Source of the DNA: Pseudomonas cuatrocienegasensis
GTDB taxonomy: Bacteria > Pseudomonadota > Gammaproteobacteria > Pseudomonadales > Pseudomonadaceae
Direction of reading: 5' to 3'
NCBI RefSeq assembly: GCF_900110925.1
Contig: NZ_FOFP01000008.1
Location: forward strand, 142,211-206,210
DNA length: 64,000 nucleotides
Shown here in pieces: positions 28,443-36,396 of this stretch; the stretch's first letter is position 1, and every line of letters begins with the position of its first letter. The position numbers were made by a program, and so were the translations under genes. Below the pieces are notes generated by a model. That model ran no database searches, had not been told where the DNA came from, and worked only from the letters and a program-made list of their open reading frames with translations.

Positions 28443-28787
28443 TCAACCGACCCAGTGATAAATCGGCGCGTCGACGCCGTTTTCCATACGCACCTGGGTG
28501 CAATGGCGCAGGCGCACCAGCAGGCGCTTGCCGGCCACCTCACCACCGGCCAAGGCACTGAGATCCGTCAATAGCTGCGGGCCATCTACCTGGCCGGCCT
28601 GGCGCAGCAGATCCAGTGCGGTCTGCCATAACCGGTCATCCGCCGGCGCCGCTGCCGAGGAGGCAGGCGCAGAGGGTATGGCGGCTGCCGCCGGCAGGCT
28701 CGCAGCCAGGTTGGCCCAATCCGCCGCATCGAGTTCCACGCTCAGGTCGACCGGCCACTGGCCGATCTGTCCACGTATACGCACCAT
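28443..28787 (-). CDS. Conserved-looking hypothetical protein, 114 aa
   Basis: Starts MVRIRGQIGQWPVDLSVELD and ends APIYHWVG. The N-terminal half resembles a small beta/alpha domain, joined by an Ala/Pro/Ser linker (residues ~33-50) to a helical C-terminal half (RLWQTALDLLRQAGQVDGPQ). No membrane segment and no recognised family. Codon use is as in the neighbours. Divergent from zrgA: the Zur-like site at 28871 lies between the two starts and might affect both. Confidence 0.55.
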   Translation of the reverse strand: MVRIRGQIGQWPVDLSVELDAADWANLAASLPAAAAIPSAPASSAAAPADDRLWQTALDLLRQAGQVDGPQLLTDLSALAGGEVAGKRLLVRLRHCTQVRMENGVDAPIYHWVG

Positions 28788-28870
28788 CTGCTTGCTCCAG
28801 GAAATTCGCTCGCCATGCTCCCATGGGCAACCGGCCGCGCCAAGGGCGCACTGGCCAGGGACAACTAAAG

Positions 28871-28887
28871 TTGTTATAACGTAACGA
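28871..28887. promoter_or_regulatory. Putative Zur box upstream of zrgA
   Basis: TTGTTATAACGTAACGA contains the dyad GTTA-TAACG-TAAC, close to the proteobacterial Zur operator core GTTATAnnATAAC. It lies 25-41 bases before the zrgA ATG, over the likely promoter, which suits repression by zinc-loaded Zur. The orthologous P. aeruginosa cluster PA4063-PA4066 is Zur-controlled. Confidence 0.65.
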
Positions 28888-28911
28888 TTAAATCATCCTC
28901 TGGAGACCACC

Positions 28912-29529
28912 ATGCGCCGCCTGCTGCTCGCCCTGCCCTTTGCTCTGCTGCCCCTGGCCATTGCCCAAGCCGCCGACCACGATCACAAGCATGACCACGA
29001 CCATGCCGAGCACGCTAGCCTGGGCGCCCACGAACACGGCGTCGCGCAACTCAATGCGGTGTTCGAGGGCACGACCCTGGAGTTGGAGCTGGAAAGCCCG
29101 GCCATGAACCTGGTGGGTTTCGAGCACGCGGCCACCAGCGCGGCGGACAAAGCCAAGGTCGCGGCGGTACACAGCAGCCTGCAACAGCCCCTGGCACTGT
29201 TCGGCCTGGACGCTGGCAACTGCAAGGTCGCCAAGCAGGAGCTGGAAAGCCCGTTGTTTGAAGATGGCGAGCACGCCCACGACGAACATGAACACGAAGA
29301 ACATGAGCACAAGGAACACGCCCACGAACATGCCGACGGCGAATCCCACAGTGATATTCACGCGCACTACCAGTTCGACTGCCAACGCCCTGAAGCTTTG
29401 CAACAATTGAACCTGGGGGGGCTGTTCAAGCAGTTCCCCGGCACCGAGAAGATTCAGGTACAACTGATCGCACCGAGCGGTCAGCAAGGTGTCGAACTGA
29501 CGCCGGCCAAGGCCACGCTGGCGTTCTGA
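28912..29529 (+). CDS. zrgA: ZrgA-like His-rich periplasmic zinc-binding protein (DUF2796)
   Basis: 205 aa with signal peptide (LLLALPFALLPLAIAQA). Two histidine-rich stretches follow: HDHKHDHDHAEH just after cleavage, and a longer His/Glu tract at residues ~120-150 (DEHEHEEHEHKEHAHEHADG). DUF2796 core motifs LGAHEHGVAQLNAVFEG and PAMNLVGFEH are present. In Vibrio and P. aeruginosa these proteins belong to a zinc-regulated uptake system; the His tracts should buffer or capture zinc in the periplasm. First gene of zrgABCD, with a Zur-like site just upstream. Confidence 0.88.
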   Translation: MRRLLLALPFALLPLAIAQAADHDHKHDHDHAEHASLGAHEHGVAQLNAVFEGTTLELELESPAMNLVGFEHAATSAADKAKVAAVHSSLQQPLALFGLDAGNCKVAKQELESPLFEDGEHAHDEHEHEEHEHKEHAHEHADGESHSDIHAHYQFDCQRPEALQQLNLGGLFKQFPGTEKIQVQLIAPSGQQGVELTPAKATLAF

Positions 29530-29552
29530 ACCGTTTCCCACTTGCAGTGAAT

Positions 29553-29580
29553 CGGCCGGGGTAACCCGGCCGCTTGTTTT
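29553..29580 (+). terminator. Terminator-like hairpin ending at the zrgB start codon
   Basis: CGGCCGGG-GTAA-CCCGGCCG forms a perfect 8-bp GC stem, followed by CTTGTTTT and then directly the zrgB ATG. Probably partial termination between zrgA and zrgB. It leaves zrgB without a free Shine-Dalgarno, since the only purine-rich bases are inside the stem. Confidence 0.6.
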
Positions 29581-30291
29581 ATGAGCACAGCCCTGATCAC
29601 CCTGTCCGACCTTCAATTTGCCTGGCCCGGCCAACCCACTCTGCTGGACATCCCCGAGTTCACCCTCGAACGCGGCCAGAGCCTGTTCCTCAAAGGCCCC
29701 AGCGGCAGCGGCAAAACCACGTTGCTCGGCCTGCTCGGCGGCGTGCAGCAGGCGGCCAGCGGCCGCGTCTCACTGCTCGGCGAGGACCTCGGGCGCCTCT
29801 CGTCCAGCGCCCGCGACCGCTTCCGGGTCGACCACACCGGCTATATCTTCCAGCAGTTCAACCTGCTGCCATTTCTCTCGGTGCGAGAAAACGTCGAGCT
29901 GCCCTGCCGCTTCTCCCGCCTGCGCAGCACCCGCGCCTGTGAGCGCCACGGCAGTGTCGCCGCAGCGGCCGCCGCGCTGCTGAGCCACCTCGGCCTGGCC
30001 GACGAAGCGCTGCAGGCGCGCCGCGCCGACAGCCTGTCGATCGGCCAGCAGCAACGCGTGGCCGCAGCCCGTGCGCTGATCGGCCAACCCGAGCTGGTGA
30101 TCGCCGACGAGCCGACCTCGGCCCTGGATACCGACGCCCGCGAGGCCTTCCTGCACCTGCTGTTCACCGAATGCCGCGCCGCTGGCGCCAGCCTGCTGTT
30201 CGTCAGCCACGACCAGAGCCTGGCCCACCTGTTCGACCGCAGCCTGTCGCTGGCCGAGCTGAACCGCGCCGCCACACCCGCCGAGGTCTGA
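29581..30291 (+). CDS. zrgB: ZrgB ABC ATPase (LolD/MacB type)
   Basis: 236 aa. Walker A GPSGSGKTT (~residues 40-48), Q-loop FQQFNLLPFLS, signature LSIGQQQRVAAARAL (variant LSIGQ), Walker B LVIADEPTSALD and His switch SHDQSLAHLF. It belongs to the LolD/MacB class, which pairs with FtsX-like permeases rather than with importer permeases of the ZnuB type. Energises ZrgC. The ATG follows a terminator-like hairpin immediately. Confidence 0.88.
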   Translation: MSTALITLSDLQFAWPGQPTLLDIPEFTLERGQSLFLKGPSGSGKTTLLGLLGGVQQAASGRVSLLGEDLGRLSSSARDRFRVDHTGYIFQQFNLLPFLSVRENVELPCRFSRLRSTRACERHGSVAAAAAALLSHLGLADEALQARRADSLSIGQQQRVAAARALIGQPELVIADEPTSALDTDAREAFLHLLFTECRAAGASLLFVSHDQSLAHLFDRSLSLAELNRAATPAEV

Positions 30292-30292
30292 T

Positions 30293-31558
30293 ATGCACCT
30301 GATCCGCATCGCCCTGGCCAGCCTGGCCAACCGGCGCTTTACCGCGCTGCTCACGGTGTTCGCCATTGCCCTGTCGGTCTGCCTGCTGCTGGCCGTCGAG
30401 CGGGTACGCACCGAAGCGCGCGCCAGTTTCGCCAACACCATCAGCGGCACCGACCTGATCGTCGGCGCCCGCTCAGGCAGCGTGAACCTGCTGCTCTACT
30501 CGGTGTTCCGCATCGGCAACGCCACCAACAACATCCGCTGGGACAGCTTCGAGCACTTCGCCGAACACCGCCAGGTGAAGTGGGCCATCCCCATTTCTCT
30601 CGGCGACTCACACCGCGGCTATCGGGTGATGGGTACCGACGCGCGCTACTTCGAGCATTACCGCTACGCCCGCAGTCAACCCCTGAAACTGGCCCAGGGC
30701 CGCGCCTTCGGGGATGACCCGTTCGAGGTCACCCTCGGTGCCGAGGTGGCTCAGGCACTGGGCTATTCGCTGGGCGACAAACTGGTGCTGGCCCACGGTG
30801 TGGCCACCATCAGCCTGCTCAAGCACGACGACAAACCGTTCACGGTGGTGGGCATCCTGGCGCGCACTGGCACCCCGGTGGACCGCACCCTGCACATTTC
30901 CCTGGCTGGCATGGAGGCGCTGCACATCGATTGGCAGAACGGCATGCCCGCGCGTGGAGCGGGCAAGGTCAGTGCCGAACAGGCCCGGGCCATGGATCTG
31001 CAGCCCAAGCAGATCACCGCCTTTATGCTCGGCCTGAACAGCAAGATCGCCACCTTCAGCCTGCAGCGGGAGATCAACGAATACCGCGGCGAGCCGCTGC
31101 TGGCGATTCTTCCGGGCGTCGCCCTGCAGGAGCTGTGGAGCCTGATGAGCACGGCCGAGAAGGCGCTGTTCGTGGTGTCGCTTTTCGTCGTGCTGACGGG
31201 GCTGATCGGCATGCTCACAGCCATTCTCACCAGCCTCAACGAACGCCGCCGGGAGATGGCGATTCTGCGCTCGGTGGGGGCACGGCCCTGGCATATCGCC
31301 AGCCTGCTGATCGTCGAGGCCTTTGCGCTGGCCCTGGCCGGGGTGCTGCTGGGCCTGGCTCTGTTGTACCTGGGCATCGCCGCCAGCCAGGGCTATGTGC
31401 AGGCCAATTACGGTCTGTACCTGCCGCTCGCCCTGCCGAGCCGCTATGAGTGGACGCTACTCGGGGCTATTCTAGGCGCAGCCCTGTTGATGGGCGCAGT
31501 ACCCGCCTGGCGCGCGTACCGCCAGTCCCTGGCAGATGGCCTATCGATTCGCTTATGA
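30293..31558 (+). CDS. zrgC: ZrgC FtsX/MacB-like permease
   Basis: 421 aa, beginning one base after the zrgB stop. Topology of the MacB/LolC type: one TM helix at the N-terminus (FTALLTVFAIALSVCLLLAVERV, ~14-36), a large periplasmic domain to ~280, then three TM helices (ALFVVSLFVVLTGLIGMLTA; LLIVEAFALALAGVLLGLAL; LLGAILGAALLMGAVPA). The cytoplasmic coupling segment NERRREMAILRSVGARPWHI contacts the ATPase. Members of this class do not usually import small ions directly; mechanotransmission to periplasmic partners (ZrgA, ZrgD) is a reasonable idea but unproved. Confidence 0.88.
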   Translation: MHLIRIALASLANRRFTALLTVFAIALSVCLLLAVERVRTEARASFANTISGTDLIVGARSGSVNLLLYSVFRIGNATNNIRWDSFEHFAEHRQVKWAIPISLGDSHRGYRVMGTDARYFEHYRYARSQPLKLAQGRAFGDDPFEVTLGAEVAQALGYSLGDKLVLAHGVATISLLKHDDKPFTVVGILARTGTPVDRTLHISLAGMEALHIDWQNGMPARGAGKVSAEQARAMDLQPKQITAFMLGLNSKIATFSLQREINEYRGEPLLAILPGVALQELWSLMSTAEKALFVVSLFVVLTGLIGMLTAILTSLNERRREMAILRSVGARPWHIASLLIVEAFALALAGVLLGLALLYLGIAASQGYVQANYGLYLPLALPSRYEWTLLGAILGAALLMGAVPAWRAYRQSLADGLSIRL

Positions 31559-31569
31559 GGATGTCCCCC

Positions 31570-32091
31570 ATGCCACGCCCCCTGTTCGCCGGCCTGCTGT
31601 TGGCCATCGCCCTGCCCCTGTGGGCAGGCGAGGTGCGCGAACTGAACTGGTCTGATCTGGTCCCGCCAGACGCCCCAGTAGAAACACCGCAAGCCGCCCC
31701 GATCCACGACCTGTCGCAACTCGCCGATGCACTGTCCGAGGCGGGCCCTGCTGCGCTGCAGCAGTCGCCGGCCGCCCCTGTGGTCAAGGCGCTCGATGGC
31801 CAGGCGGTCAAGCTGCCCGGCTATATCGTGCCGCTGGACGTCACCGACGAGGGCCGGGTGACCGAGTTTCTCCTGGTGCCCTACTTCGGCGCCTGCATCC
31901 ATGTACCGCCACCGCCGTCGAACCAGATTGTCCACGTCCAGGCCGAACTGGGCGTCCTGCTTGATGCCCTGTACCAGCCCTTCTGGGTCGAAGGCCCGTT
32001 GAAGGTGGAACACAGCAGCAGCGAACTGGCCGAAGTGGGCTACCAGATGCAGGCCGACAAGATCTACGCCTATGAGCTGCCCGATAGCTGA
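31570..32091 (+). CDS. zrgD: ZrgD-like DUF3299 exported protein
   Basis: 173 aa from ATG 31570, with GAGG nine bases upstream (an ATG at 31561 lies too close to it). Signal peptide PLFAGLLLAIALPLWAGE. DUF3299 features: KLPGYIVPLD, FLLVPYFGACIHVPPPPSNQ (Cys near residue 113) and the end IYAYELPDS. DUF3299 proteins accompany zrgABC in Vibrio (ZrgD) and P. aeruginosa (PA4066). Role in zinc uptake is by association. Terminator at 32217 closes the unit. Confidence 0.85.
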   Translation: MPRPLFAGLLLAIALPLWAGEVRELNWSDLVPPDAPVETPQAAPIHDLSQLADALSEAGPAALQQSPAAPVVKALDGQAVKLPGYIVPLDVTDEGRVTEFLLVPYFGACIHVPPPPSNQIVHVQAELGVLLDALYQPFWVEGPLKVEHSSSELAEVGYQMQADKIYAYELPDS

Positions 32092-32120
32092 GTGACCCGG
32101 CCATTGGGCCTACCGACCCT

Positions 32121-32143
32121 CGCAGGGTGCGCCGTGCACACCA
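32121..32143. repeat. Short palindromic intergenic repeat (GGTGCGC...GCACACC), copy 2
   Basis: CGCAGGGTGCGCCGTGCACACC, differing by one base from 3949-3972. Located after zrgD. Confidence 0.6.
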
Positions 32144-32216
32144 GCGTCATCTGCGCCCAGCGCAGCGATCGCCCCACTCACGCCTTGCCATGCACTAGAT
32201 GACAGGGACAGCGCTC

Positions 32217-32257
32217 AAAAAAACGCCGCGCTCCCCAGGGGGGCGCGGCGTTTTTTT
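32217..32257. terminator. Bidirectional terminator between zrgD and the TPR gene
   Basis: AAAAAAACGCCGCGCTCCCC-AG-GGGGGCGCGGCGTTTTTTT: long GC stem with T-runs on both strands, between convergent units. Confidence 0.92.
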
Positions 32258-32296
32258 GTACAGAGCTGGGCCTAAGCGGTAGTACAGATCACGACC

Positions 32297-33397
32297 TCAG
32301 CTACGGCTAGCCAAACGCTTTTCCCGCTCGAAGCTCAGCTCGCTTTCGGCCCAATTACGCCAGGAGCGAACCTTGCCACGGTCGGCACCGGCACGCTCAG
32401 CCTGCGCCAGGGCATCCAGGCCGGCTTGCCAATGGGCCTGCTCCAGCTCCAGCTGGGCCAGGCTCAACCAGTGCTTGGAGCTGCCGGAGCGGGTGGCCAG
32501 GGCACGGTAGATACGTGCCGCAGCGCTGCGCTCGCGGGCCTGCCACCAGAGCAAACCGAGTCGTTCCTCGCGCGCTGGAGTGCGCGCCAGTACACCCTGC
32601 TCGAACATACCATTGAGCAGCTTGGCACCCTGCCAGGGCTGCTCGGCCGCGCTGGCCAGCAGCACCAGGTTATCCAGCTCGCTTTCGCTGAAACGCACAC
32701 CCTTGCCGTATGCAGTACGCAAGGTGGCCAGGGCCTTGTCGGGCTCACCCGCCAGTTGCTGCAGAGCCGCCAGCTGACGCCAGGCGGCTGGCGTATCCGC
32801 TTGGCGCACAAGCAACTGCCGCTGCCAGCGCTCGGCAGCCGAATAGCGTTTGAGCTCGGCGTTCATGCCCACCAGAAACTGCAACCAGCTGTCAGCCGCC
32901 TTGGGGTTGGCCTGCACGTAACGCTCGGCAAGCGGCAGGGCTTTGGCCGGTTGCCCCAGGCCCTGATAGGCCTGCACCAGCATTTGCAGTTGTTCTTCAT
33001 CAGCCTTGGCTTGCTGCGGGGCCAGCAGCCGCACCACCTCGCCATAACGGCGTTCGGCCAGGTTCAGGCGGGCCAGGTTGAGCTGCTCATTGGCCAGTAA
33101 TTCATCATCCAGCTTGCCGCTGGCGATGGCGTTGCCCAGCAACTCGACAGCCTGGGCATTCTGCCCTTGCGCCCAGTGCAGATAAGCCTGGCTACGCCAG
33201 ACCAGCGCCTGCTCCAGACTCCCCTCACGGGCCTTGGCCCCCTCCAGGGCGCGTCGAGCGGCCGCATAGTCCCCTTTCTGTTGGGCCTCCTGGGCCGTAT
33301 TCAGGGCCCGGAAAACGGCCGGCTCGACCACCTGATCGGCGGCCTGCACCTGGGCGCTCACGCAGAGCAGCCATACCAGCAATAGACGCGGCATCAT
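32297..33397 (-). CDS. TPR-repeat periplasmic protein of the TonB2-type operon
   Basis: 366 aa with signal peptide (MMPRLLLVWLLCVSAQVQAA). It is almost entirely tetratricopeptide-like helices: e.g. ALNTAQEAQQKGDYAAARRA, RLNLAERRYGEVVRLLAPQQ, QAYQGLGQPAKALPLAERYV. Such a TPR protein is the last gene of Vibrio TonB2 clusters (ttpC-exbB2-exbD2-tonB2-tpr) and probably acts as a periplasmic adaptor. Its ATG overlaps the tonB stop by one base (TGATG-type coupling). Function inferred. Confidence 0.82.
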   Translation of the reverse strand: MMPRLLLVWLLCVSAQVQAADQVVEPAVFRALNTAQEAQQKGDYAAARRALEGAKAREGSLEQALVWRSQAYLHWAQGQNAQAVELLGNAIASGKLDDELLANEQLNLARLNLAERRYGEVVRLLAPQQAKADEEQLQMLVQAYQGLGQPAKALPLAERYVQANPKAADSWLQFLVGMNAELKRYSAAERWQRQLLVRQADTPAAWRQLAALQQLAGEPDKALATLRTAYGKGVRFSESELDNLVLLASAAEQPWQGAKLLNGMFEQGVLARTPAREERLGLLWWQARERSAAARIYRALATRSGSSKHWLSLAQLELEQAHWQAGLDALAQAERAGADRGKVRSWRNWAESELSFEREKRLASRS

Positions 33398-34083
33398 CAG
33401 CGACCTCGCTCCAAACGGAAGTACAGGGTTTTCACCGCTTCGCGCGCCACGGCCAAGCCGCCTTCGGTGCGCGGCGCAAAGCGCCAGCGCACGGCAGCGC
33501 GGCGGGCCTCACGCTCAAAGACATTCTGCGGGCTGGCCTCCAGCACACGCACATTCTCCACCGTACCGTTACGGGTGATGGTGAACGCCAGCTTGACGTG
33601 ACCCTCGATACCGCGCTGCTCGGCGAAGCGCGGGTAGGTCGGCATCACATCGTTAAGCGGCATGACTTCGCTCTCCGCCCCCCCCATCTGACCACCGGCA
33701 TCGCTGGTGGCGGGAGCGGGTGGGCTTGGCGCCGCGCCTGCCGTCAGGCCACTGAGGCTCGGGGTCGGTGCGCTGTTTACCGCCACCGAGCCACTCAGGC
33801 TGGGCACCGGCAGATCGAGGGCCGGCAAGGTGGCGCTGGGTGCTGACGCGGTCGGGGTTGGCGGTGTAGGCGGTTGCGGCGTCTGCGGTTGTGGCGGTTG
33901 CGGAGCCTGTTGCCGGGTGCGCGTCGCGGTGTTGCTGGAGTCGCCATCCATGCGCACGAAGTTGGCCACGCTGATCGGCTCGTCCGACGGCTGGCTGACC
34001 GGCGGCGCGACCATGTACAGCATCAGGCCGAACAGACCCACGGCCATCAGACAGGCCGCCAGGAAGGAAAGCGGCAGGCGCAT
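33397..34083 (-). CDS. tonB: TonB-family energy transducer
   Basis: 228 aa. N-terminal anchor LSFLAACLMAVGLFGLMLYMVAP, a Pro-rich spacer (PQPPQPQTPQPPTPPTPTAS), and a C-terminal TonB domain with PTYPRFAEQRGIEGHVKLAF and NVRVLEASPQNVFEREARRA. It couples the inner-membrane proton gradient, harvested by ExbB/ExbD, to TonB-dependent outer-membrane receptors. Overlaps exbD (stop) and the TPR gene (start) by one base each. No receptor gene is adjacent, so the target receptor is unknown. Confidence 0.9.
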   Translation of the reverse strand: MRLPLSFLAACLMAVGLFGLMLYMVAPPVSQPSDEPISVANFVRMDGDSSNTATRTRQQAPQPPQPQTPQPPTPPTPTASAPSATLPALDLPVPSLSGSVAVNSAPTPSLSGLTAGAAPSPPAPATSDAGGQMGGAESEVMPLNDVMPTYPRFAEQRGIEGHVKLAFTITRNGTVENVRVLEASPQNVFEREARRAAVRWRFAPRTEGGLAVAREAVKTLYFRLERGR

Positions 34084-34493
34084 CAGTTCACGCCTGCACT
34101 GGCCGCCAGGGCGACATCCTGCACACCGGCCAGGCGCGCCTGGTCCATGACCTGCACCACCAGCCCGGTACGCGCATCCTGATCGGCCTGCACCACGACC
34201 GCGCCATCAGGCTGGTCCACGCGCATGCGCTCGACATGGGCGCGCACGCTGCGCACGTCGACAACTTTCTTGTCCATCCACACCTGACCATCGGCGGTGA
34301 CGGCGATCAGGATATTGCCCTTGTCCTGCGGGCTGGCGGTTTCTGCCTGGGGCCGCTGGATCTCGACGCCGGACTCTTTAATGAACGAGCTGGTGACGAT
34401 AAAGAAGATCAGCATGATGAAAACCACGTCGAGCATCGGCGTCAGGTCGATGCCGGTGTCTTCGTCTTGCTGATGGTGACGTCGCATTCTCAT
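34083..34493 (-). CDS. exbD: ExbD/TolR-family proton-channel subunit
   Basis: 136 aa. One TM helix with the proton-carrying Asp in DLTPMLDVVFIMLIFF (Asp22 or thereabouts), and a periplasmic C-terminal domain (VTADGQVWMDKKVVDVRSVR). Works with the two ExbB-like proteins and TonB encoded beside it. Confidence 0.92.
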   Translation of the reverse strand: MRMRRHHQQDEDTGIDLTPMLDVVFIMLIFFIVTSSFIKESGVEIQRPQAETASPQDKGNILIAVTADGQVWMDKKVVDVRSVRAHVERMRVDQPDGAVVVQADQDARTGLVVQVMDQARLAGVQDVALAASAGVN

Positions 34494-34505
34494 GGTTTAC
34501 AGGTC

Positions 34506-35054
34506 TCAGTCGTGTCGCAGCTGGTCAGCCAGCCGCTCGAGGGCCTGGCGGGCGTCACGTTCCAGACGCGCCAGGCTGAACAATCCGGATATCGCCAGGA
34601 CCATCCCGGCCATGGTCGGCAGGGTCGCCTGCCACACACCGGCGGCCATGCCGCGCGGGTTGCCGGTGCCGTTGATGGCGAGCACGTCGAACACCGCGAC
34701 CATGCCGCTGACGGTACCGAGCAACCCGAAGAGTGGGTACAACGCCACCAGGGTCTTGCTCAGACGCAACGGGCCGGTCAGGTGCTGGCGCGCCTGGGCC
34801 AGCCAGGCACTGCGCACCGAGCGCTGCCAGGTGCCCGGCTCATCAGCCAGCAACTGCTGCCAGGCGTGACGGCGCTCCTGAACCCACAGCGGGAACACCC
34901 GGCGCATGTACCAGAAACGCTCGAACACCAGCGTCCAGAACACCACGCACAGCGCCGCCAGGGCCCACATGACCACGCCGCCAGCGCTCATGAAGTCGAG
35001 CAGCGCATAGGCGCTGTCGACCAGGCGCAGCCACAGGCCATGCAGATCAGTCAC
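34506..35054 (-). CDS. exbB: ExbB/TolQ-family proton-channel subunit
   Basis: 182 aa from GTG 35054, which overlaps the end of the upstream gene by 8 bases; an ATG at 35084 inside that gene is less likely. Three TM helices, including GGVVMWALAALCVVFWTLVF, LYPLFGLLGTVSGMVAVFDV and TLPTMAGMVLAISGLFSL. The TG.V.GM motif is the MotA/TolQ/ExbB signature. Forms the stator with ExbD. Confidence 0.9.
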   Translation of the reverse strand: MTDLHGLWLRLVDSAYALLDFMSAGGVVMWALAALCVVFWTLVFERFWYMRRVFPLWVQERRHAWQQLLADEPGTWQRSVRSAWLAQARQHLTGPLRLSKTLVALYPLFGLLGTVSGMVAVFDVLAINGTGNPRGMAAGVWQATLPTMAGMVLAISGLFSLARLERDARQALERLADQLRHD

Positions 35055-36396
35055 GGCGCGGCGCTCCCGACAGGTGCAGGGCAATCAGGCCGGCACTTTG
35101 CTGCTCCAGCAGTTGGATCAGCCCCTTGCTGCGGCTGGCCAGCAGGCTGTGCAGGAACAGCAGCGGAATCGCCACGACCAGGCCAAGTACGGTGGTCACC
35201 AGGGCCTGGGAAATACCGTCGGCCATCAGCCGTGAGTCGCCCCCACCGCCCTGGGTAATCGCCTGGAAGGTAACGATCATGCCGGTCACGGTGCCGAGCA
35301 GGCCGAGCAGCGGTGCGACCGCCGCCAGCAGTTTGAGCAGGCCCTGGCCTTTCTCCAGCGGCGGGGTCTCCTGCAGGATCGCCTCGTCGAGTTTCAGCTC
35401 CAGGGTGTCCAGGTCCGACAATTGCGGCTTCGGCCCCAGCACGCCAATCACCCGGCCCAGCGGGTTATCGTCGCGCGGTGCGCTGAGGTCACGGACTTGC
35501 GCTTTGACACCAGAGGCTACGCGCGCCAGGTAGACCATCCGCCAGATCGCCAGCAACAGGCCGAACACACCCAGGGCAACGATCACCCAACCGACCAGGC
35601 CGCCCTGCTGCAAGCGGTCCCACAGCGTCGGCTCACGCTGCAGTTGCGCCAGCAGCGTGCCGCGGCTCGGGTCGATCGGCAGCGTCGCCAGTGCTTCATC
35701 CGTCGTCAGGTAATCGCTGACCTGGCCAAAGCCCGAGGGCTGGCGCAAGGGTGCGATCAGCTCGCCAGCGTCAGCGTCGTAGCGCAGGAAGGCTTCATCG
35801 TTGAACACCGAGAACGCGCCCACGCGCAATACCGACTGCTCGCTGCGCTGGCCATCAGCAGCCACCACAGGCAATTGCAGGCGCTCGACCCGACCACTGG
35901 CGGCCAGGTCTTCCAGCAGCAGCATCCAATAGCCATCCAGGTCGGCGGCCGACGGCAAGGCCCGGCTTTCGGCCAGGGCCTTGAGGCGTTTCAGGCGCTC
36001 CGGGTACTGCGCATTGAGCAGGCTGTCCTGCCATTGCCCGGCGACATCGCCGGCACTCTGACGCACCACGCCAAACAACTCGCCCAGGTGGCCGACGCGC
36101 TGGGCCAAGAGTTTTTCCTGCTCGGCCAGCAGCGCTTCCTGACGATCGAATTCGGCTTTCAGGCGCTCGGCTTCGGCTTTCTGGGTGGCCAAAGCTGCGT
36201 TGGCCTGGGCAAGCAACTGGGCACGCTCGCCGCGCTCGGCGATAAAGGTCTGTTCACGCGACTGCATGGCAGTGACCTCAGCCGCACGCTCACTGCGGAT
36301 GCGCTGCAACAACTGGTCGGGCGTCAGCGGCTCAGCCGCTGCGGCAGTAAAGGTCACCAGGCCAAGGGCCAGAACGGCAAGCATACGACGGCTCAT
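35047..36396 (-). CDS. TtpC-like MotA/TolQ/ExbB protein with periplasmic coiled coil
   Basis: 449 aa. Signal peptide (MSRRMLAVLALGLVTFTAAAA), then a periplasmic coiled coil (residues ~25-110, many Gln/Glu/Ala/Arg) and a globular part. The C-terminal ExbB-like domain follows from ~250, with TM helices GLVGWVIVALGVFGLLLAIW, AVAPLLGLLGTVTGMIVTFQ and TTVLGLVVAIPLLFLHSLLA. This is the layout of Vibrio TtpC, an extra ExbB-like subunit needed by the TonB2 complex. Start overlaps the DUF3450 stop (ATGA). Confidence 0.87.
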   Translation of the reverse strand: MSRRMLAVLALGLVTFTAAAAEPLTPDQLLQRIRSERAAEVTAMQSREQTFIAERGERAQLLAQANAALATQKAEAERLKAEFDRQEALLAEQEKLLAQRVGHLGELFGVVRQSAGDVAGQWQDSLLNAQYPERLKRLKALAESRALPSAADLDGYWMLLLEDLAASGRVERLQLPVVAADGQRSEQSVLRVGAFSVFNDEAFLRYDADAGELIAPLRQPSGFGQVSDYLTTDEALATLPIDPSRGTLLAQLQREPTLWDRLQQGGLVGWVIVALGVFGLLLAIWRMVYLARVASGVKAQVRDLSAPRDDNPLGRVIGVLGPKPQLSDLDTLELKLDEAILQETPPLEKGQGLLKLLAAVAPLLGLLGTVTGMIVTFQAITQGGGGDSRLMADGISQALVTTVLGLVVAIPLLFLHSLLASRSKGLIQLLEQQSAGLIALHLSGAPRRD

